DNA of 64,000 nt from Gammaproteobacteria bacterium (GTDB lineage Bacteria > Pseudomonadota > Gammaproteobacteria > Pseudomonadales > Pseudohongiellaceae). The stretch is taken from contig JAWKZW010000001.1 of the NCBI GenBank assembly GCA_041395725.1, positions 3,974,501-4,038,500 of the forward strand, written 5' to 3'. A program made the translations under genes and the position numbers. Below, one piece after another: positions 25,438-34,938 of this stretch. Every line of letters begins with the position of its first letter. Within the stretch, counting starts at the first letter, position 1. The notes beneath the pieces were generated by a model. The model was not told the DNA's origin, searched no databases, and saw only the letters and a program-made list of their open reading frames with translations.

Positions 25438-26232
25438 CTAATGAAGCTTCTTGATCCGGATATTTTCCGCAGCCGGCATCACGGTCGCGCGAGGTCGAAG
25501 CGGACGCCATTTCTGCATTACCGGGGTAAGCGGCAGAACCTGTTTAGTGCCTATAACCAGGTAAGCGCCCCCGAACGGACTGGTCAGTCGCTCACTCAGG
25601 ACATCCACCCCACCGGAGGAATTCATGGCCTTGCGCCAGCGGGACGGGAGGAAATGCAGCCCGTAGTCGACCTTCTCAACCTGTAATTCCAGCAGTTTGA
25701 GCCAGTCGGCGACTCGCCTGTGACTGATAAAGCGCCCCGCCCAGGGGACTTCCGCTTTGATCTTAAGAAGTTTCTTTACGCCCCAGAGACTGAACGGATT
25801 AAACCCGACAATCAACAGGTGTCCTCCCGGCCTGAGCACCCTGGTGGCTTCCCGCAGCAGGCTGTGACTGTCCCTGGTAAAATCCAGGGCGTGGTGGATT
25901 ACCACCACGTCTATACTTTCTTTCGCCAGGGGTAACTGTTCGTTGTCGGCCACCGGTAATCTGCTGACTTTATCGTACTCCGGAGCAAACAGGATTTTAT
26001 GCCCGACCGGGCTGTCAGAAATCAGCGAGTGGCGGGAGCTGCAGCCCATTTGCAGGATGTGATAGCCAAACAGACGACTCAGATAGGGATTGATAAGCGC
26101 CTGCTCTGCTTCAAGTACCGTGCGGCCAAGCGGTGACTCAAACCACTGGATCAGGACATTCTGCCCATCCTCGAAATCGACCTGCTCTCTGAGCAGGCGT
26201 CGCCGTATCTGGTGCCTTGAAGGTATTTTCAC
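25438..26232 (-). CDS. SAM-dependent methyltransferase (class I), function unassigned
   Basis: A 264-residue class I methyltransferase with a degenerate motif I region, the post-motif VIHHALDFTRDSHSLLREATRVLRPGG (motif IV/V area, about 108-134) and LLIVGFNPFSLWG after it. Members are found between gloB and rnhA in many gammaproteobacteria, so position is conserved while the substrate is not known. It is divergent from gloB with 167 bp between starts. Confidence 0.85.
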   Translation of the reverse strand: MKIPSRHQIRRRLLREQVDFEDGQNVLIQWFESPLGRTVLEAEQALINPYLSRLFGYHILQMGCSSRHSLISDSPVGHKILFAPEYDKVSRLPVADNEQLPLAKESIDVVVIHHALDFTRDSHSLLREATRVLRPGGHLLIVGFNPFSLWGVKKLLKIKAEVPWAGRFISHRRVADWLKLLELQVEKVDYGLHFLPSRWRKAMNSSGGVDVLSERLTSPFGGAYLVIGTKQVLPLTPVMQKWRPLRPRATVMPAAENIRIKKLH

Positions 26233-26399
26233 ACTAAATTCCTGTATTACACTGTTTCAGCGACGGAATATCGGGGGTTTCGATAAGCCGATATAGTCAC
26301 GCCATTTTACAGGAACCCGACCGCAGTTAAAGCTGTCGAAATACCTGCAAATTGACGCTATCATTCGCACCTTCATTTTACTGGAGCTGTTTGTTCAGC

Positions 26400-27188
26400 A
26401 TGGAAAACCCGATCTTTCCCATACCGGCCTTTTCGGATAACTACATCTGGGCATTCACAGATGAACAACAACGCCACGCGTGCGTGGTTGACCCCGGCGA
26501 TGCCGCTCCGGTTCTGAGTTTTCTGGACAAAAATGACCTGCAGCTGAGCCACATTCTCATTACCCATCATCATCCGGACCACACCGGAGGAGTCGAAGCC
26601 CTGGCCAGACGCTTCAATGCCAGAGTATTCGGGCCGCAGAATTCGCCTTATGGGGGAATCGAGCAGCAACTGGCAGAAAAGGATGAGCTCACGGTGCTGG
26701 GATTTGATTTTTCCGTGTTGCAGATACCAGGGCATACGCTGGATCATATCGCCTATTACTGCGAGCGTCCGCCTGGCCGCCACCGGCCATTGGTATTCTG
26801 CGGTGACACCCTGTTTGCGGCTGGTTGTGGCCGTATCTTCGAAGGGAATCCGCAGATGATGTACGACTCCCTGCAAAAACTCGCCCGCTTACCTGCCGAT
26901 ACTGAAATTTACTGCACCCACGAGTACACCCTGGCGAATCTCACTTTTGCCGCAGCCGCAGATCCGCACAATCAGGCACTGAAGGAAAGAACAGCAGCGG
27001 CCCGGAAAGCCCGGGAACAGCAACAGCCTACCCTGCCGTCCCACCTTGCACTCGAGCTGGCCACCAATCCCTTTCTGCGCTGTACAGAAGAGCCGCTGGC
27101 AGATTCTGCAGCCTCCCATGTCGGTGCGGATCTCTCTGAGCCGGTCGAAGTCTTTGCCGCGCTGCGACGCTGGAAAGACACCTTCTGA
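26400..27188 (+). CDS. gloB: Hydroxyacylglutathione hydrolase (glyoxalase II)
   Basis: A 262-residue metallo-beta-lactamase-fold enzyme that releases D-lactate and glutathione from lactoylglutathione in methylglyoxal detoxification. The metal motif THHHPDH is at 55-61; GHTLDHIAYYC, CGDTLFAAGCGRIFEG and CTHEYTLANL follow. The start at 26400 (MENPIFPIPAFSDNYIW) matches the family; an upstream ATG at 26352 would add 16 residues without homology. MltD follows in the same direction. Confidence 0.95.
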   Translation: MENPIFPIPAFSDNYIWAFTDEQQRHACVVDPGDAAPVLSFLDKNDLQLSHILITHHHPDHTGGVEALARRFNARVFGPQNSPYGGIEQQLAEKDELTVLGFDFSVLQIPGHTLDHIAYYCERPPGRHRPLVFCGDTLFAAGCGRIFEGNPQMMYDSLQKLARLPADTEIYCTHEYTLANLTFAAAADPHNQALKERTAAARKAREQQQPTLPSHLALELATNPFLRCTEEPLADSAASHVGADLSEPVEVFAALRRWKDTF

Positions 27189-27207
27189 TTGCGGAAACTA
27201 ACTATTA

Positions 27208-28812
27208 ATGAATTACTTACCGCTAATATTTAGCAGACTACCTTCGGTTTTTATTGCGCTGCTGATGCTTGCCGCCTGCCAGGTTAATACCGTCGATACG
27301 CCACCCCTGGTAACACCACGAACCCAGCCGGGTGTCAGTGTTACCAACCGGGTCGTGCCACAACGCCGGGTCAGCACACCCCGCGCGACGCCGGCTATCG
27401 CTGAGTATGCCGAGCCTCAAGGTGAGCTTTGGCAGTATCTGCGGGAAAACTTTTCCCTCCATCAGCAGTATCAGCATGCCAGTATCGATACCGAACTGAA
27501 CTGGTATCTCGAGAATCCCAGTTACTTCACACGAATTACCGAGCGCGCTGCACCATTCCTCTACGAAATAGTGCAGGAAGTGGAATCCCGGGGACTGCCT
27601 CTGGAGCTGGCGCTGGTGCCTATTGTCGAAAGTGCCTTCGACCCCAATGCCTACTCCGCCGAACACGCCGCCGGGCTCTGGCAGTTCATCGGCCCCACGG
27701 CACGCAGTTTCGGATTGCAGTCAGACTGGTGGTACGACGGCCGGCGGGACCCGCTGGCTTCAACCCGGGCCGCGCTGGACTACCTGCAGTACCTGCACGA
27801 GGAATTTGACTCCAACTGGCTGCTGGCGCTGGCCGCCTATAATGCTGGCGAGGGCAGCGTGCGGCGCGCAGTCAGACGCAGCGGCAAACCGGCCGCCACG
27901 GTGAGCTTCTGGGAACTGCGCCTCCCCAGTGAAACCCGCGGACATATTCCCCGTCTGCTTGCCGCAGCCCGCCTTATAGCCGATGCCGATCAGTATGGAC
28001 TGACGTTGTACGAAGTTCCCGACGAACCCTATCTTGAGCTGGTCGACCTGGACTTTCAAATCGACCTGAACACCGCAGCACAACTCGCCGACATAGACAG
28101 GGAACTGCTTAAGACCCTGAACGCCGGCTATCTGCAATGGGCCACTCACCCTGATCATCCCCAGAGTATTGTGCTGCCAAGAGTCCATGCCGAACAGTTC
28201 CGAGCTGCGCTGGCTGAAATTCCTGAAGACAGCCGCCTGACCTGGGAAAATTACCGGATTCAGCGCGGGGATACCCTCACCGGAATCGCAACCCGGTTCA
28301 ATACCAGCGTTGAAGTGTTGCAGAGCATCAATAAACTACGCGGCTCACATATAATCGCTGGCAGGTCCTTACTGATACCGCGCACCGGTGGCGACGCCGC
28401 AGGGCAGTCACTGGCCAGCATTCTGGCCAACAGGCCCAGCACCGATGCGGAGCCTACGCCAACCAGCTATCGGGTTAAATCCGGTGACAGCCTGTGGCAG
28501 ATAGCAAAGCGCTTCGGCCTCAAGGCTGGGGATATCTCGACCTGGAACAGCATAGCACTGAACGCTCTGCTGCATCCTGGGCAGCTGTTAATGTTGCAGC
28601 CACCTGATCTGGTGGCTGCCCGAAGCAACAGCGCTGCTTCCGCAAGGCGCGTAAGGTATGAAATCAGCAAAGGCGACACCCTGTTCCAGATAGCCAGAAA
28701 ATTCAGGGTTTCAGTAGATGATCTCGCCACCTGGAACGATTTTGATACCACGACAACCATCTTCCCGGGACAAACCATTGAAGTGATACTGCCGCTTACC
28801 TTCTTTAACTGA
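27208..28812 (+). CDS. mltD: Membrane-bound lytic murein transglycosylase D with three LysM domains
   Basis: A 534-residue lipoprotein (lipobox LAAC near residue 24). The SLT domain has the catalytic Glu in PIVESAFDPNAYS (about 138-150) and the GLWQFIGPTARSFGL motif. Three LysM peptidoglycan-binding modules follow (each begins YRIQRGDTL, YRVKSGDSL and YEISKGDTL). MltD cleaves glycan strands to 1,6-anhydromuropeptides. E. coli MltD has two LysM copies, so the third is extra. It is 19 bp after gloB. Confidence 0.95.
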   Translation: MNYLPLIFSRLPSVFIALLMLAACQVNTVDTPPLVTPRTQPGVSVTNRVVPQRRVSTPRATPAIAEYAEPQGELWQYLRENFSLHQQYQHASIDTELNWYLENPSYFTRITERAAPFLYEIVQEVESRGLPLELALVPIVESAFDPNAYSAEHAAGLWQFIGPTARSFGLQSDWWYDGRRDPLASTRAALDYLQYLHEEFDSNWLLALAAYNAGEGSVRRAVRRSGKPAATVSFWELRLPSETRGHIPRLLAAARLIADADQYGLTLYEVPDEPYLELVDLDFQIDLNTAAQLADIDRELLKTLNAGYLQWATHPDHPQSIVLPRVHAEQFRAALAEIPEDSRLTWENYRIQRGDTLTGIATRFNTSVEVLQSINKLRGSHIIAGRSLLIPRTGGDAAGQSLASILANRPSTDAEPTPTSYRVKSGDSLWQIAKRFGLKAGDISTWNSIALNALLHPGQLLMLQPPDLVAARSNSAASARRVRYEISKGDTLFQIARKFRVSVDDLATWNDFDTTTTIFPGQTIEVILPLTFFN

Positions 28813-28944
28813 ATCGCTGCAAGGCAATAACGTGAGGCGAGCGAAACCACTGCTGGGGCAGTTGATCACAGCAATAAATACACCAATTACCAGCTGGCCG
28901 GTGCATACCGATTGCTGGACTAACAGAAAGACAGGAATGCGCTT

Positions 28945-29748
28945 ATGGGTTTTCTAGCAGGAAAACGAATTCTCGTGCTGGGCGTCGCCAGTAAACTTTC
29001 CATCGCCAGTGGCATTGCCGCCGCCATGCACCGGGAAGGGGCCGAGCTGGCACTGACCTATCAGAATGAGAAACTCAAAGGGCGGGTCGAGGGCTTTGCC
29101 GAAAGCTGGGATTCCAACCTCACCTTCCCCTGTGACGTCACCAATGACGAAGAGATTGAACAACTGTTCCGCGACCTGGGCCAGCACTGGGACGGATTGG
29201 ACGGGATCGTGCATTGCCTGGCCTATGCACCGGCAAATGAACTGGATGGCAACTACGTGGACGTCACCACCCGCGAAGGTTTTCGCACCGCCCATGAAAT
29301 AAGCTCTTACAGTTTTGTCGCGCTGGCCAAGGCGGCTCGGAGCCTTATGCAGGGGCGCAACGGTTCACTGTTGACCCTGAGCTATTTTGGCGCCGTAAGA
29401 ACACTCCCCAACTACAATGTCATGGGGCTGGCCAAGGCAAGCCTGGAAGCCAACGTTCGCTACATGGCTGCCGGCCTGGGACCGGAAGGCACCAGGGTAA
29501 ACGCCATTTCTGCCGGCCCGATCAGAACCCTGGCCGCATCGGGAATCAAGAGTTTCAGAAAAATGCTTGATCACAACGAAAAGCAGACGCCATTAAGACG
29601 CAATACAACGATCGACGAAGTGGGTAATGCGGCTGCCTTCCTGTGTTCCGACCTTGCGGCCGGAATCACAGGAGAAATACTCTATGTCGACGGCGGATTC
29701 AATATTACCGCCATGGGCAGTCTGGAAGACGAGGGAAGCTCTGACTGA
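28945..29748 (+). CDS. fabI: Enoyl-ACP reductase (NADH), FabI
   Basis: A 267-residue short-chain reductase performing the last step of each fatty-acid elongation cycle. The nucleotide loop is GVASKLSIASG (13-23). Catalytic Tyr157 and Lys164 sit in NYNVMGLAK, with Tyr147 upstream (SYFGAV). The C-terminal YVDGGFNITAMG is typical. This is the triclosan target in enterobacteria. It faces ppiD, converging with a 37-bp gap. Confidence 0.96.
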   Translation: MGFLAGKRILVLGVASKLSIASGIAAAMHREGAELALTYQNEKLKGRVEGFAESWDSNLTFPCDVTNDEEIEQLFRDLGQHWDGLDGIVHCLAYAPANELDGNYVDVTTREGFRTAHEISSYSFVALAKAARSLMQGRNGSLLTLSYFGAVRTLPNYNVMGLAKASLEANVRYMAAGLGPEGTRVNAISAGPIRTLAASGIKSFRKMLDHNEKQTPLRRNTTIDEVGNAAAFLCSDLAAGITGEILYVDGGFNITAMGSLEDEGSSD

Positions 29749-29770
29749 TTCCCGCCTTGCTCTGCGGGAA
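29749..29770. terminator. Hairpin between converging fabI and ppiD
   Basis: TTCCCGC (29749-29755) pairs with GCGGGAA (29764-29770) just after the fabI stop codon. No T tract follows, so termination is uncertain. Confidence 0.35.
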
Positions 29771-29785
29771 CCAGAGGTTCCCTGG

Positions 29786-31681
29786 CTACAGCAGCGGCTC
29801 TTCTGGCAGCTGGCTGGTGGTGATGTCCGCGTTCGCACGCAGGTGATTGAGATAGGAACTGAACAGCGACTGACTGCGCTGTGAGAGGATGGATTGCTCA
29901 ATTGCGAGCCGTTCCTGCTCTGGCATGGAAGCCAGATCACCCACCGTCACATTATTCAGTTCAACAACGATGTAAGTGCCATTAGTCAGCGCAATACCCT
30001 GATAAACGGGTTCATCCCCTTCCGGGCTCGGCAAGGCAAACACGGCATTGGTAATCTCCCGGTTAACAGCCGTGGAATCCCGGGTGATACCTTCCTGCTC
30101 GATCCACTCAAGCTCATTTTCCAGCAACAGCTGCTCTACATCCTGCCCCTGGACCAGATTGCCCAGAATTTCCTGGCCCAGTTCCATCGCACGCTCTCTT
30201 TCAATTTCGGTACGCAGAATAACGGCGATCTCAGCCTCCACCTCATCCAGCGGCCGCACGGACTCTTCCTGACGCTCTAACAGGTGCAGAACGATGGCCT
30301 GTGAATCATTCACTTCGATTGGATCGCTGTTAAATCCACCTTCCATCACATCACCGGAGAAAGCCGCCTCGATGACAACCGGGTTGGCAAACAGGCCCAG
30401 ACCACCGGCGCGGGAGAAAAAGCCACTCTGCTGAATCTCCAGGCCCAATTCCTCATTCATGGGTTGCAGATCACCCGACTCGAACGCCAGGTTTGAGAGA
30501 GTCTCCAGGCGCTGCGCATAGATCTGTTCCGCCTGGGTAGACTTAAGATCCCGGGAGATTCGCTCGGAAACCTCTTCATACGAAGCAAACTGCGTGACTG
30601 CATCCTCGGTCAGTTTCACCAGGTGCACGCCGAACTCGGTCACCACAGGTTCGGACACTTCGCCCACTCCCAGTTCCAGCAGTGCGTCTTCGATGGGCTG
30701 CGGGAACGCTGTGCCATCAGAGTAGCCGATGTCTCCACCCTGCTCGGCGGAAATAATATCACTGGATAGCTCCATGGCCAGCTCGGCGAAATCTTCACCG
30801 TCGGACAGCCTCTGTCTGGCGGCAGTCGCCTGCTCCAGAGCTTCCGCTTCCGATAACGATGCGCCCACTTCGAAAAGGATATGGGCAGCCCGACGCTCTG
30901 CGGCTCCTTCGAAAGCGGACCGTTCTTCCTCATATTGAGCGCGAATAACCTCCTCGTCTATATCAATCTCATCCATGATGGCCGCTCGATTCAGTTCAAC
31001 GTACTGAACGTTTACCCGCTCAGGGATGGCGAAATCTGACTGGTTTGCTTCATAATACTCGGCTATGTCTGCATCCGGAATTGGCTCGCCGAGGGTCCGC
31101 GTGCCGAGTGTCAACGATAAGAATCGAAAATCCCGGGTCTGCAGCCGCAACTCCGCGACTCGCTCCAGCTCGGCTTCTGTAACGAAGCCCGTTGCAGAAA
31201 ACGCATTGGCTAACTGTGACAGCTGCATACTCTGTCTGAGCTGCTCACGATAAATTGGAACATTCATTCCTTGCGAGGCAATAGTACGGATCGCCAGGTT
31301 GCTATCAAACCTGCCGTCAATCTGGAAAGAGGGATTCTCGATAATAGAGCGATCGATACGATCTTCAGAGATGCCAAGCCCGGCTTTCTGAGCCGCCTGG
31401 CGCAGCAGAACTTCTTCCACCAATTGATTCAGAGCGATCTGCTCCAGAAGTCCCTGATCGATATTCTGTATGTTGCCTCCCAGGGAGGCGATCAGATTCT
31501 GCGTCCCAAGAGCAAGCTGCTGCTCGGTAATTTCATCACCGTTCACCTCGGCAACAGACGGCGCTGTAATAAATCCACCGATAATAGATTCCACGCCCCA
31601 TAGCGCGAAGACGGCTACAATCAGGCCTATTATTACTTTGGCGATGACACCCTGGGTATTGTCTCTAATGTCCTGGAGCAT
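29786..31681 (-). CDS. ppiD: Periplasmic folding chaperone PpiD (SurA_N/PpiC)
   Basis: A 631-residue inner-membrane protein with one N-terminal transmembrane helix (about 14-34, VIAKVIIGLIVAVFALWG) and a periplasmic body. A SurA_N-like domain precedes the parvulin rotamase domain (ERRAAHILFEVG, GGDIGYSDGTAFPQPIEDAL, FGVHLVKLTE), and a C-terminal helical domain follows. PpiD works near the SecYEG exit on outer-membrane and periplasmic proteins. Its position after hupB matches E. coli (hupB-ppiD). Confidence 0.94.
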   Translation of the reverse strand: MLQDIRDNTQGVIAKVIIGLIVAVFALWGVESIIGGFITAPSVAEVNGDEITEQQLALGTQNLIASLGGNIQNIDQGLLEQIALNQLVEEVLLRQAAQKAGLGISEDRIDRSIIENPSFQIDGRFDSNLAIRTIASQGMNVPIYREQLRQSMQLSQLANAFSATGFVTEAELERVAELRLQTRDFRFLSLTLGTRTLGEPIPDADIAEYYEANQSDFAIPERVNVQYVELNRAAIMDEIDIDEEVIRAQYEEERSAFEGAAERRAAHILFEVGASLSEAEALEQATAARQRLSDGEDFAELAMELSSDIISAEQGGDIGYSDGTAFPQPIEDALLELGVGEVSEPVVTEFGVHLVKLTEDAVTQFASYEEVSERISRDLKSTQAEQIYAQRLETLSNLAFESGDLQPMNEELGLEIQQSGFFSRAGGLGLFANPVVIEAAFSGDVMEGGFNSDPIEVNDSQAIVLHLLERQEESVRPLDEVEAEIAVILRTEIERERAMELGQEILGNLVQGQDVEQLLLENELEWIEQEGITRDSTAVNREITNAVFALPSPEGDEPVYQGIALTNGTYIVVELNNVTVGDLASMPEQERLAIEQSILSQRSQSLFSSYLNHLRANADITTSQLPEEPLL

Positions 31682-31721
31682 ACTCTCTGATTAGCCTCAA
31701 ACTTTTGTTTCATTCTTTAAT

Positions 31722-31748
31722 GAAAAAGGCGCATCAAGCTGATGCGCC
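31722..31748 (-). terminator. Rho-independent terminator between hupB and ppiD
   Basis: On the minus strand GGCGCATCA-GCT-TGATGCGCC (9-bp perfect stem, 31728-31748) is followed by TTTTTC. It lies 114 bp after the hupB stop and before the ppiD start. Confidence 0.8.
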
Positions 31749-31861
31749 CCGTATCGCCTGCCAGATATTTCCCCGCAGGGAAAGCCTGGTGTCAGGCTTG
31801 GCCTGATCTTAATCAGACCCGGACTGTCAAAATAAGGTTCTTAACCCCTGATAGTTTCCGC

Positions 31862-32137
31862 CTAGGAATTGACCGCGTCTTTCAGAGCCTTACCGGCTTT
31901 AAAGCTGGGCACCTTGGCCGCTGCAATCTGAATAGGCGCACCTGTCTGAGGGTTACGGCCAGTTCGCGCTGCACGATCCTTGGTTGCGAAGGTTCCGAAA
32001 CCTACCAGCACCACTGGATCATTTTTCTTGAGTGAATCGGTAATGGTGTCGATCATGGCGTCTATGACACGACCTGCCTCTGCTTTGGAAATATCTGCAC
32101 TGTCGGCGACGGCATCTATCAATTCTGATTTGTTCAC
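31862..32137 (-). CDS. hupB: DNA-binding protein HU-beta
   Basis: A 91-residue histone-like protein of the HU/IHF family that bends and compacts DNA. MNKSELIDAVADSADISK begins the dimerisation helices, GFGTF (46-50) is the core signature and TGRNPQTG (59-66) lies at the DNA-intercalating arm. Position after lon identifies HU-beta rather than IHF. It is led by a strong promoter 200 bp upstream. Confidence 0.97.
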   Translation of the reverse strand: MNKSELIDAVADSADISKAEAGRVIDAMIDTITDSLKKNDPVVLVGFGTFATKDRAARTGRNPQTGAPIQIAAAKVPSFKAGKALKDAVNS

Positions 32138-32336
32138 GTTATCCCCTTTTCTCGTTTTTGAAGTAGCAGTTTTTCTTATTGTATTGACTCTGATAATTCA
32201 CCTGCTTCCATTCCCCGCACCCAGTGTTACACGGTTGAATTTCACAACTGAATAATGAGTGGTAATTGAATAAGTTTTCTGTACCCAGCTCGATTTAAAT
32301 CTGATCGTTGCCGCGGAACCCCCGCGACACCGGCCC
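32138..32336 (-). other. Long untranslated leader of hupB
   Basis: About 195 nt separate the predicted start from the hupB start codon. It begins with a GC-rich hairpin (CGCGGGGG-TTC-CGCGG region near 32310-32330), then becomes A/T-rich. The leader could hold RNA-level control, or a second promoter nearer the gene. Confidence 0.4.
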
Positions 32337-32366
32337 TTTATACCAATTGCTCGAAACAGGTGTCAA
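32337..32366 (-). promoter_or_regulatory. Strong sigma-70 promoter of hupB
   Basis: On the minus strand TTGACA (32366-32361) and TATAAA (32342-32337) are separated by 18 bp. Consensus match is 11 of 12, fitting one of the most abundant proteins of the cell. Confidence 0.8.
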
Positions 32367-32383
32367 CCTGAAAAAGCGCGTGA

Positions 32384-34819
32384 TCAATGGGTATTGATCA
32401 GTTTTTCGTCGCCCGGTTGTTCAACCTCGTCTTTGCTTGAATCGCTTTCAGTTTTTTCTTTTTCCTGAATCGGTTTCGGAGTCGGCATGTATTGTAATGC
32501 AATTTCTAAAACCTGATCGATCCAGCGCACCGGAATAATTTCCAGATCTGCTTTGATGTTATCCGGTATTTCTGCCAGATCCCTTTCATTTTCTTCAGGA
32601 ATTATGACCGTCTTGATATTCCCGCGATGGGCTGCCAGCAACTTCTCCTTCAAGCCACCTATGCGTAGCACCTGACCTCGCAAGGTTATTTCGCCGGTCA
32701 TCGCCACATCTGCACGAACAGGAATCTGCGTCAGCACTGACACCAGTGCCGTGCACATGCCAACACCGGCACTCGGACCATCCTTAGGTGTGGCCCCTTC
32801 CGGTACGTGAATATGCAAATCAAATTTTTCATGAAAATTAGTGTCCAGACCAAGAGCCTGCGCCCTGCTTCTGACAACGGTGAAAGCGGCCTGAATCGAT
32901 TCCTGCATGACATCACCCAGAGAACCGGTTTTAATCGTCTTACCTTTACCCTCGACGGCGATAGCTTCTATCGTCAGCAGCTCGCCACCCACCGAAGTCC
33001 ATGCCAGACCGTTGACCTGACCGATCATGTTTTCTTCCTGGGCCTTCCCGTAATCGTACTTACGAACCCCGGAATAAGTTTCCAGTTTCTCCCGATCGAT
33101 GATCAGCCGGACCGGCTTGTCCTGCATGGCATTTTCCTTGACCACTTTCCGACAGATCTTGGCAATTTCACGCTCCAGCCCGCGCACACCGGCTTCCCGT
33201 GTGTAGTAGCGGATCAGATCCCGGATCGGCTCTTCGCCTATTTCCAGTTCATCTTTTTTCAGGCCATTGTTTTTTTTCTGTTTGGGAATCAGGTACCGCT
33301 GGGCAATATTGACCTTCTCATCCTCGGTGTATCCCGGGATACGGATCACTTCCATGCGGTCCAGCAAAGGCCCGGGAATGTTCATGGAGTTGGAGGTGCA
33401 GATGAACATCACCTCTGACAGGTCATAATCCACTTCCAGATAGTGATCATTGAAATTGTGGTTCTGTTCAGGATCCAGCACTTCCAGCAAGGCTGAGGCG
33501 GGATCACCCCGGTGATCCATCCCCATCTTGTCTACTTCATCAAGCAGAAACAACGGATTCTTCACGCCGGCCTTGGACAGTTTCTGAACCAGTTTACCCG
33601 GCAGTGAGCCGATGTAGGTGCGTCGGTGGCCCCTGATTTCAGCCTCGTCCCGGACACCGCCAAGCGCCATGCGGACGAATTTGCGGTTGGTAGCCCGCGC
33701 GATGGATTCGCCCAGAGAGGTTTTCCCAACCCCTGGCGGACCAACCAGGCAAAGAATAGGACCCTTCAGTTTCTTGACCCGCTTCTGAACCGCCAGATAC
33801 TCGAGAATTCTTTCTTTTACGTCCTGCAGGCCGTAGTGATCGTTTTCAAGTATTTCTTCCGCCTTGGTCAGGTCCAGACGCACCTTGCTGCGCTTTTTCC
33901 AGGGGATGCTTACCATCCAGTCTATGTAAGTGCGGACCACCGACGCCTCAGAAGACATCGGCGACATCATTTTCAGTTTGTTCAGCTCAGACAGTGCCTT
34001 GTCCTTGGCTTCTTTGGGCATCCCCGCTTCATCGATCTTGTGTTTAAGCTCTTCTGCCTCATTGGGGACATCATCCAGCTCGCCCATCTCCTTCTGAATA
34101 GCCTTCATCTGTTCATTCAGGTAGTACTCGCGCTGGCTTTTCTCCATCTGTTTCTTGACCCGGCCACGGATTCGCTTTTCGACCTGGAACAGATCGATTT
34201 CCGACTCGATCAGTGCCATCAGGTGCTCGATGCGTGGTTGTAGATTAGCCAGTTCCAGAAGATTCTGCTTTTCCTGCAGGCGCAGAGACATGTGTGACGC
34301 GATGGTATCAACCAGACGACCGGGTTCGTCAATGCTCGAAATCGAAGTCATGACTTCCGGTGGTATTTTCTTGCTTAACTGCACGTACTGATCGAACTGG
34401 GACAGCAATGATCGCAACAGGGCATCAGCGTCTTTCTCGTCCAGTTCATCGGGATGCAACTCCTTGACGTCCGCGACAAAGCAGTCGTTCTCCATGGCAA
34501 CCTTGCTGACCTTGGCCCGGGTAAGCCCCTCCACCAGCACTTTCACCGTACCATCCGGAAGACGAATCAGTTGCAGGATGGACGCCACGGTCCCGATCTG
34601 GAACAGGTCACCGATAGCCGGCTCATCCTCGGTGCCGTTCTTTTGCGCAACCAGCAGAATCTGCTTGTCTGCAGCCATAGCCTTTTCCAGGGCCTTGATT
34701 GATTTGGGGCGTCCCACGAAAAGAGGCTGCACTATCTGTGGATAGACAACCACGTCCCGCAATGGCAGCAGAGGGTAGGAATCGCCGGAATCTTGGAGAT
34801 TTTGCTCGGAAAGGCTCAT
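32384..34819 (-). CDS. lon: ATP-dependent protease La (Lon)
   Basis: An 811-residue Lon with the N-terminal substrate domain, AAA+ module (Walker A GPPGVGKTSLGE near 359-370) and C-terminal protease domain with the Ser-Lys dyad: Ser in PKDGPSAGVGM near 681 and Lys in GLKEKLLAAHRG near 723. It degrades misfolded and regulatory proteins and is heat-shock induced in relatives. The C-terminal 40 residues are charged and unlike the core. A sigma-32-like promoter precedes it. Confidence 0.97.
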   Translation of the reverse strand: MSLSEQNLQDSGDSYPLLPLRDVVVYPQIVQPLFVGRPKSIKALEKAMAADKQILLVAQKNGTEDEPAIGDLFQIGTVASILQLIRLPDGTVKVLVEGLTRAKVSKVAMENDCFVADVKELHPDELDEKDADALLRSLLSQFDQYVQLSKKIPPEVMTSISSIDEPGRLVDTIASHMSLRLQEKQNLLELANLQPRIEHLMALIESEIDLFQVEKRIRGRVKKQMEKSQREYYLNEQMKAIQKEMGELDDVPNEAEELKHKIDEAGMPKEAKDKALSELNKLKMMSPMSSEASVVRTYIDWMVSIPWKKRSKVRLDLTKAEEILENDHYGLQDVKERILEYLAVQKRVKKLKGPILCLVGPPGVGKTSLGESIARATNRKFVRMALGGVRDEAEIRGHRRTYIGSLPGKLVQKLSKAGVKNPLFLLDEVDKMGMDHRGDPASALLEVLDPEQNHNFNDHYLEVDYDLSEVMFICTSNSMNIPGPLLDRMEVIRIPGYTEDEKVNIAQRYLIPKQKKNNGLKKDELEIGEEPIRDLIRYYTREAGVRGLEREIAKICRKVVKENAMQDKPVRLIIDREKLETYSGVRKYDYGKAQEENMIGQVNGLAWTSVGGELLTIEAIAVEGKGKTIKTGSLGDVMQESIQAAFTVVRSRAQALGLDTNFHEKFDLHIHVPEGATPKDGPSAGVGMCTALVSVLTQIPVRADVAMTGEITLRGQVLRIGGLKEKLLAAHRGNIKTVIIPEENERDLAEIPDNIKADLEIIPVRWIDQVLEIALQYMPTPKPIQEKEKTESDSSKDEVEQPGDEKLINTH

Positions 34820-34894
34820 AAATCACTCGCTAGAAAATTGGAGGCGCCACAACCCCGGATTATGCTGGTTTGCAGACGACCTTAGTATCCCCTG

Positions 34895-34923
34895 ATATGG
34901 AGACGGCCAGTGGATTTTTCAAG
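34895..34923 (-). promoter_or_regulatory. Sigma-32 (heat-shock) promoter of lon
   Basis: On the minus strand CTTGAAA (34923-34917) and CTCCATAT (34902-34895) are separated by 14 bp. The -35 is a perfect match to CTTGAAA and the -10 matches CCCCATNT at seven of eight positions. It lies 75 bp before the lon ATG and just behind the end of clpX. Confidence 0.75.
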
Positions 34924-34938
34924 CACCTGGAGCAGGTT

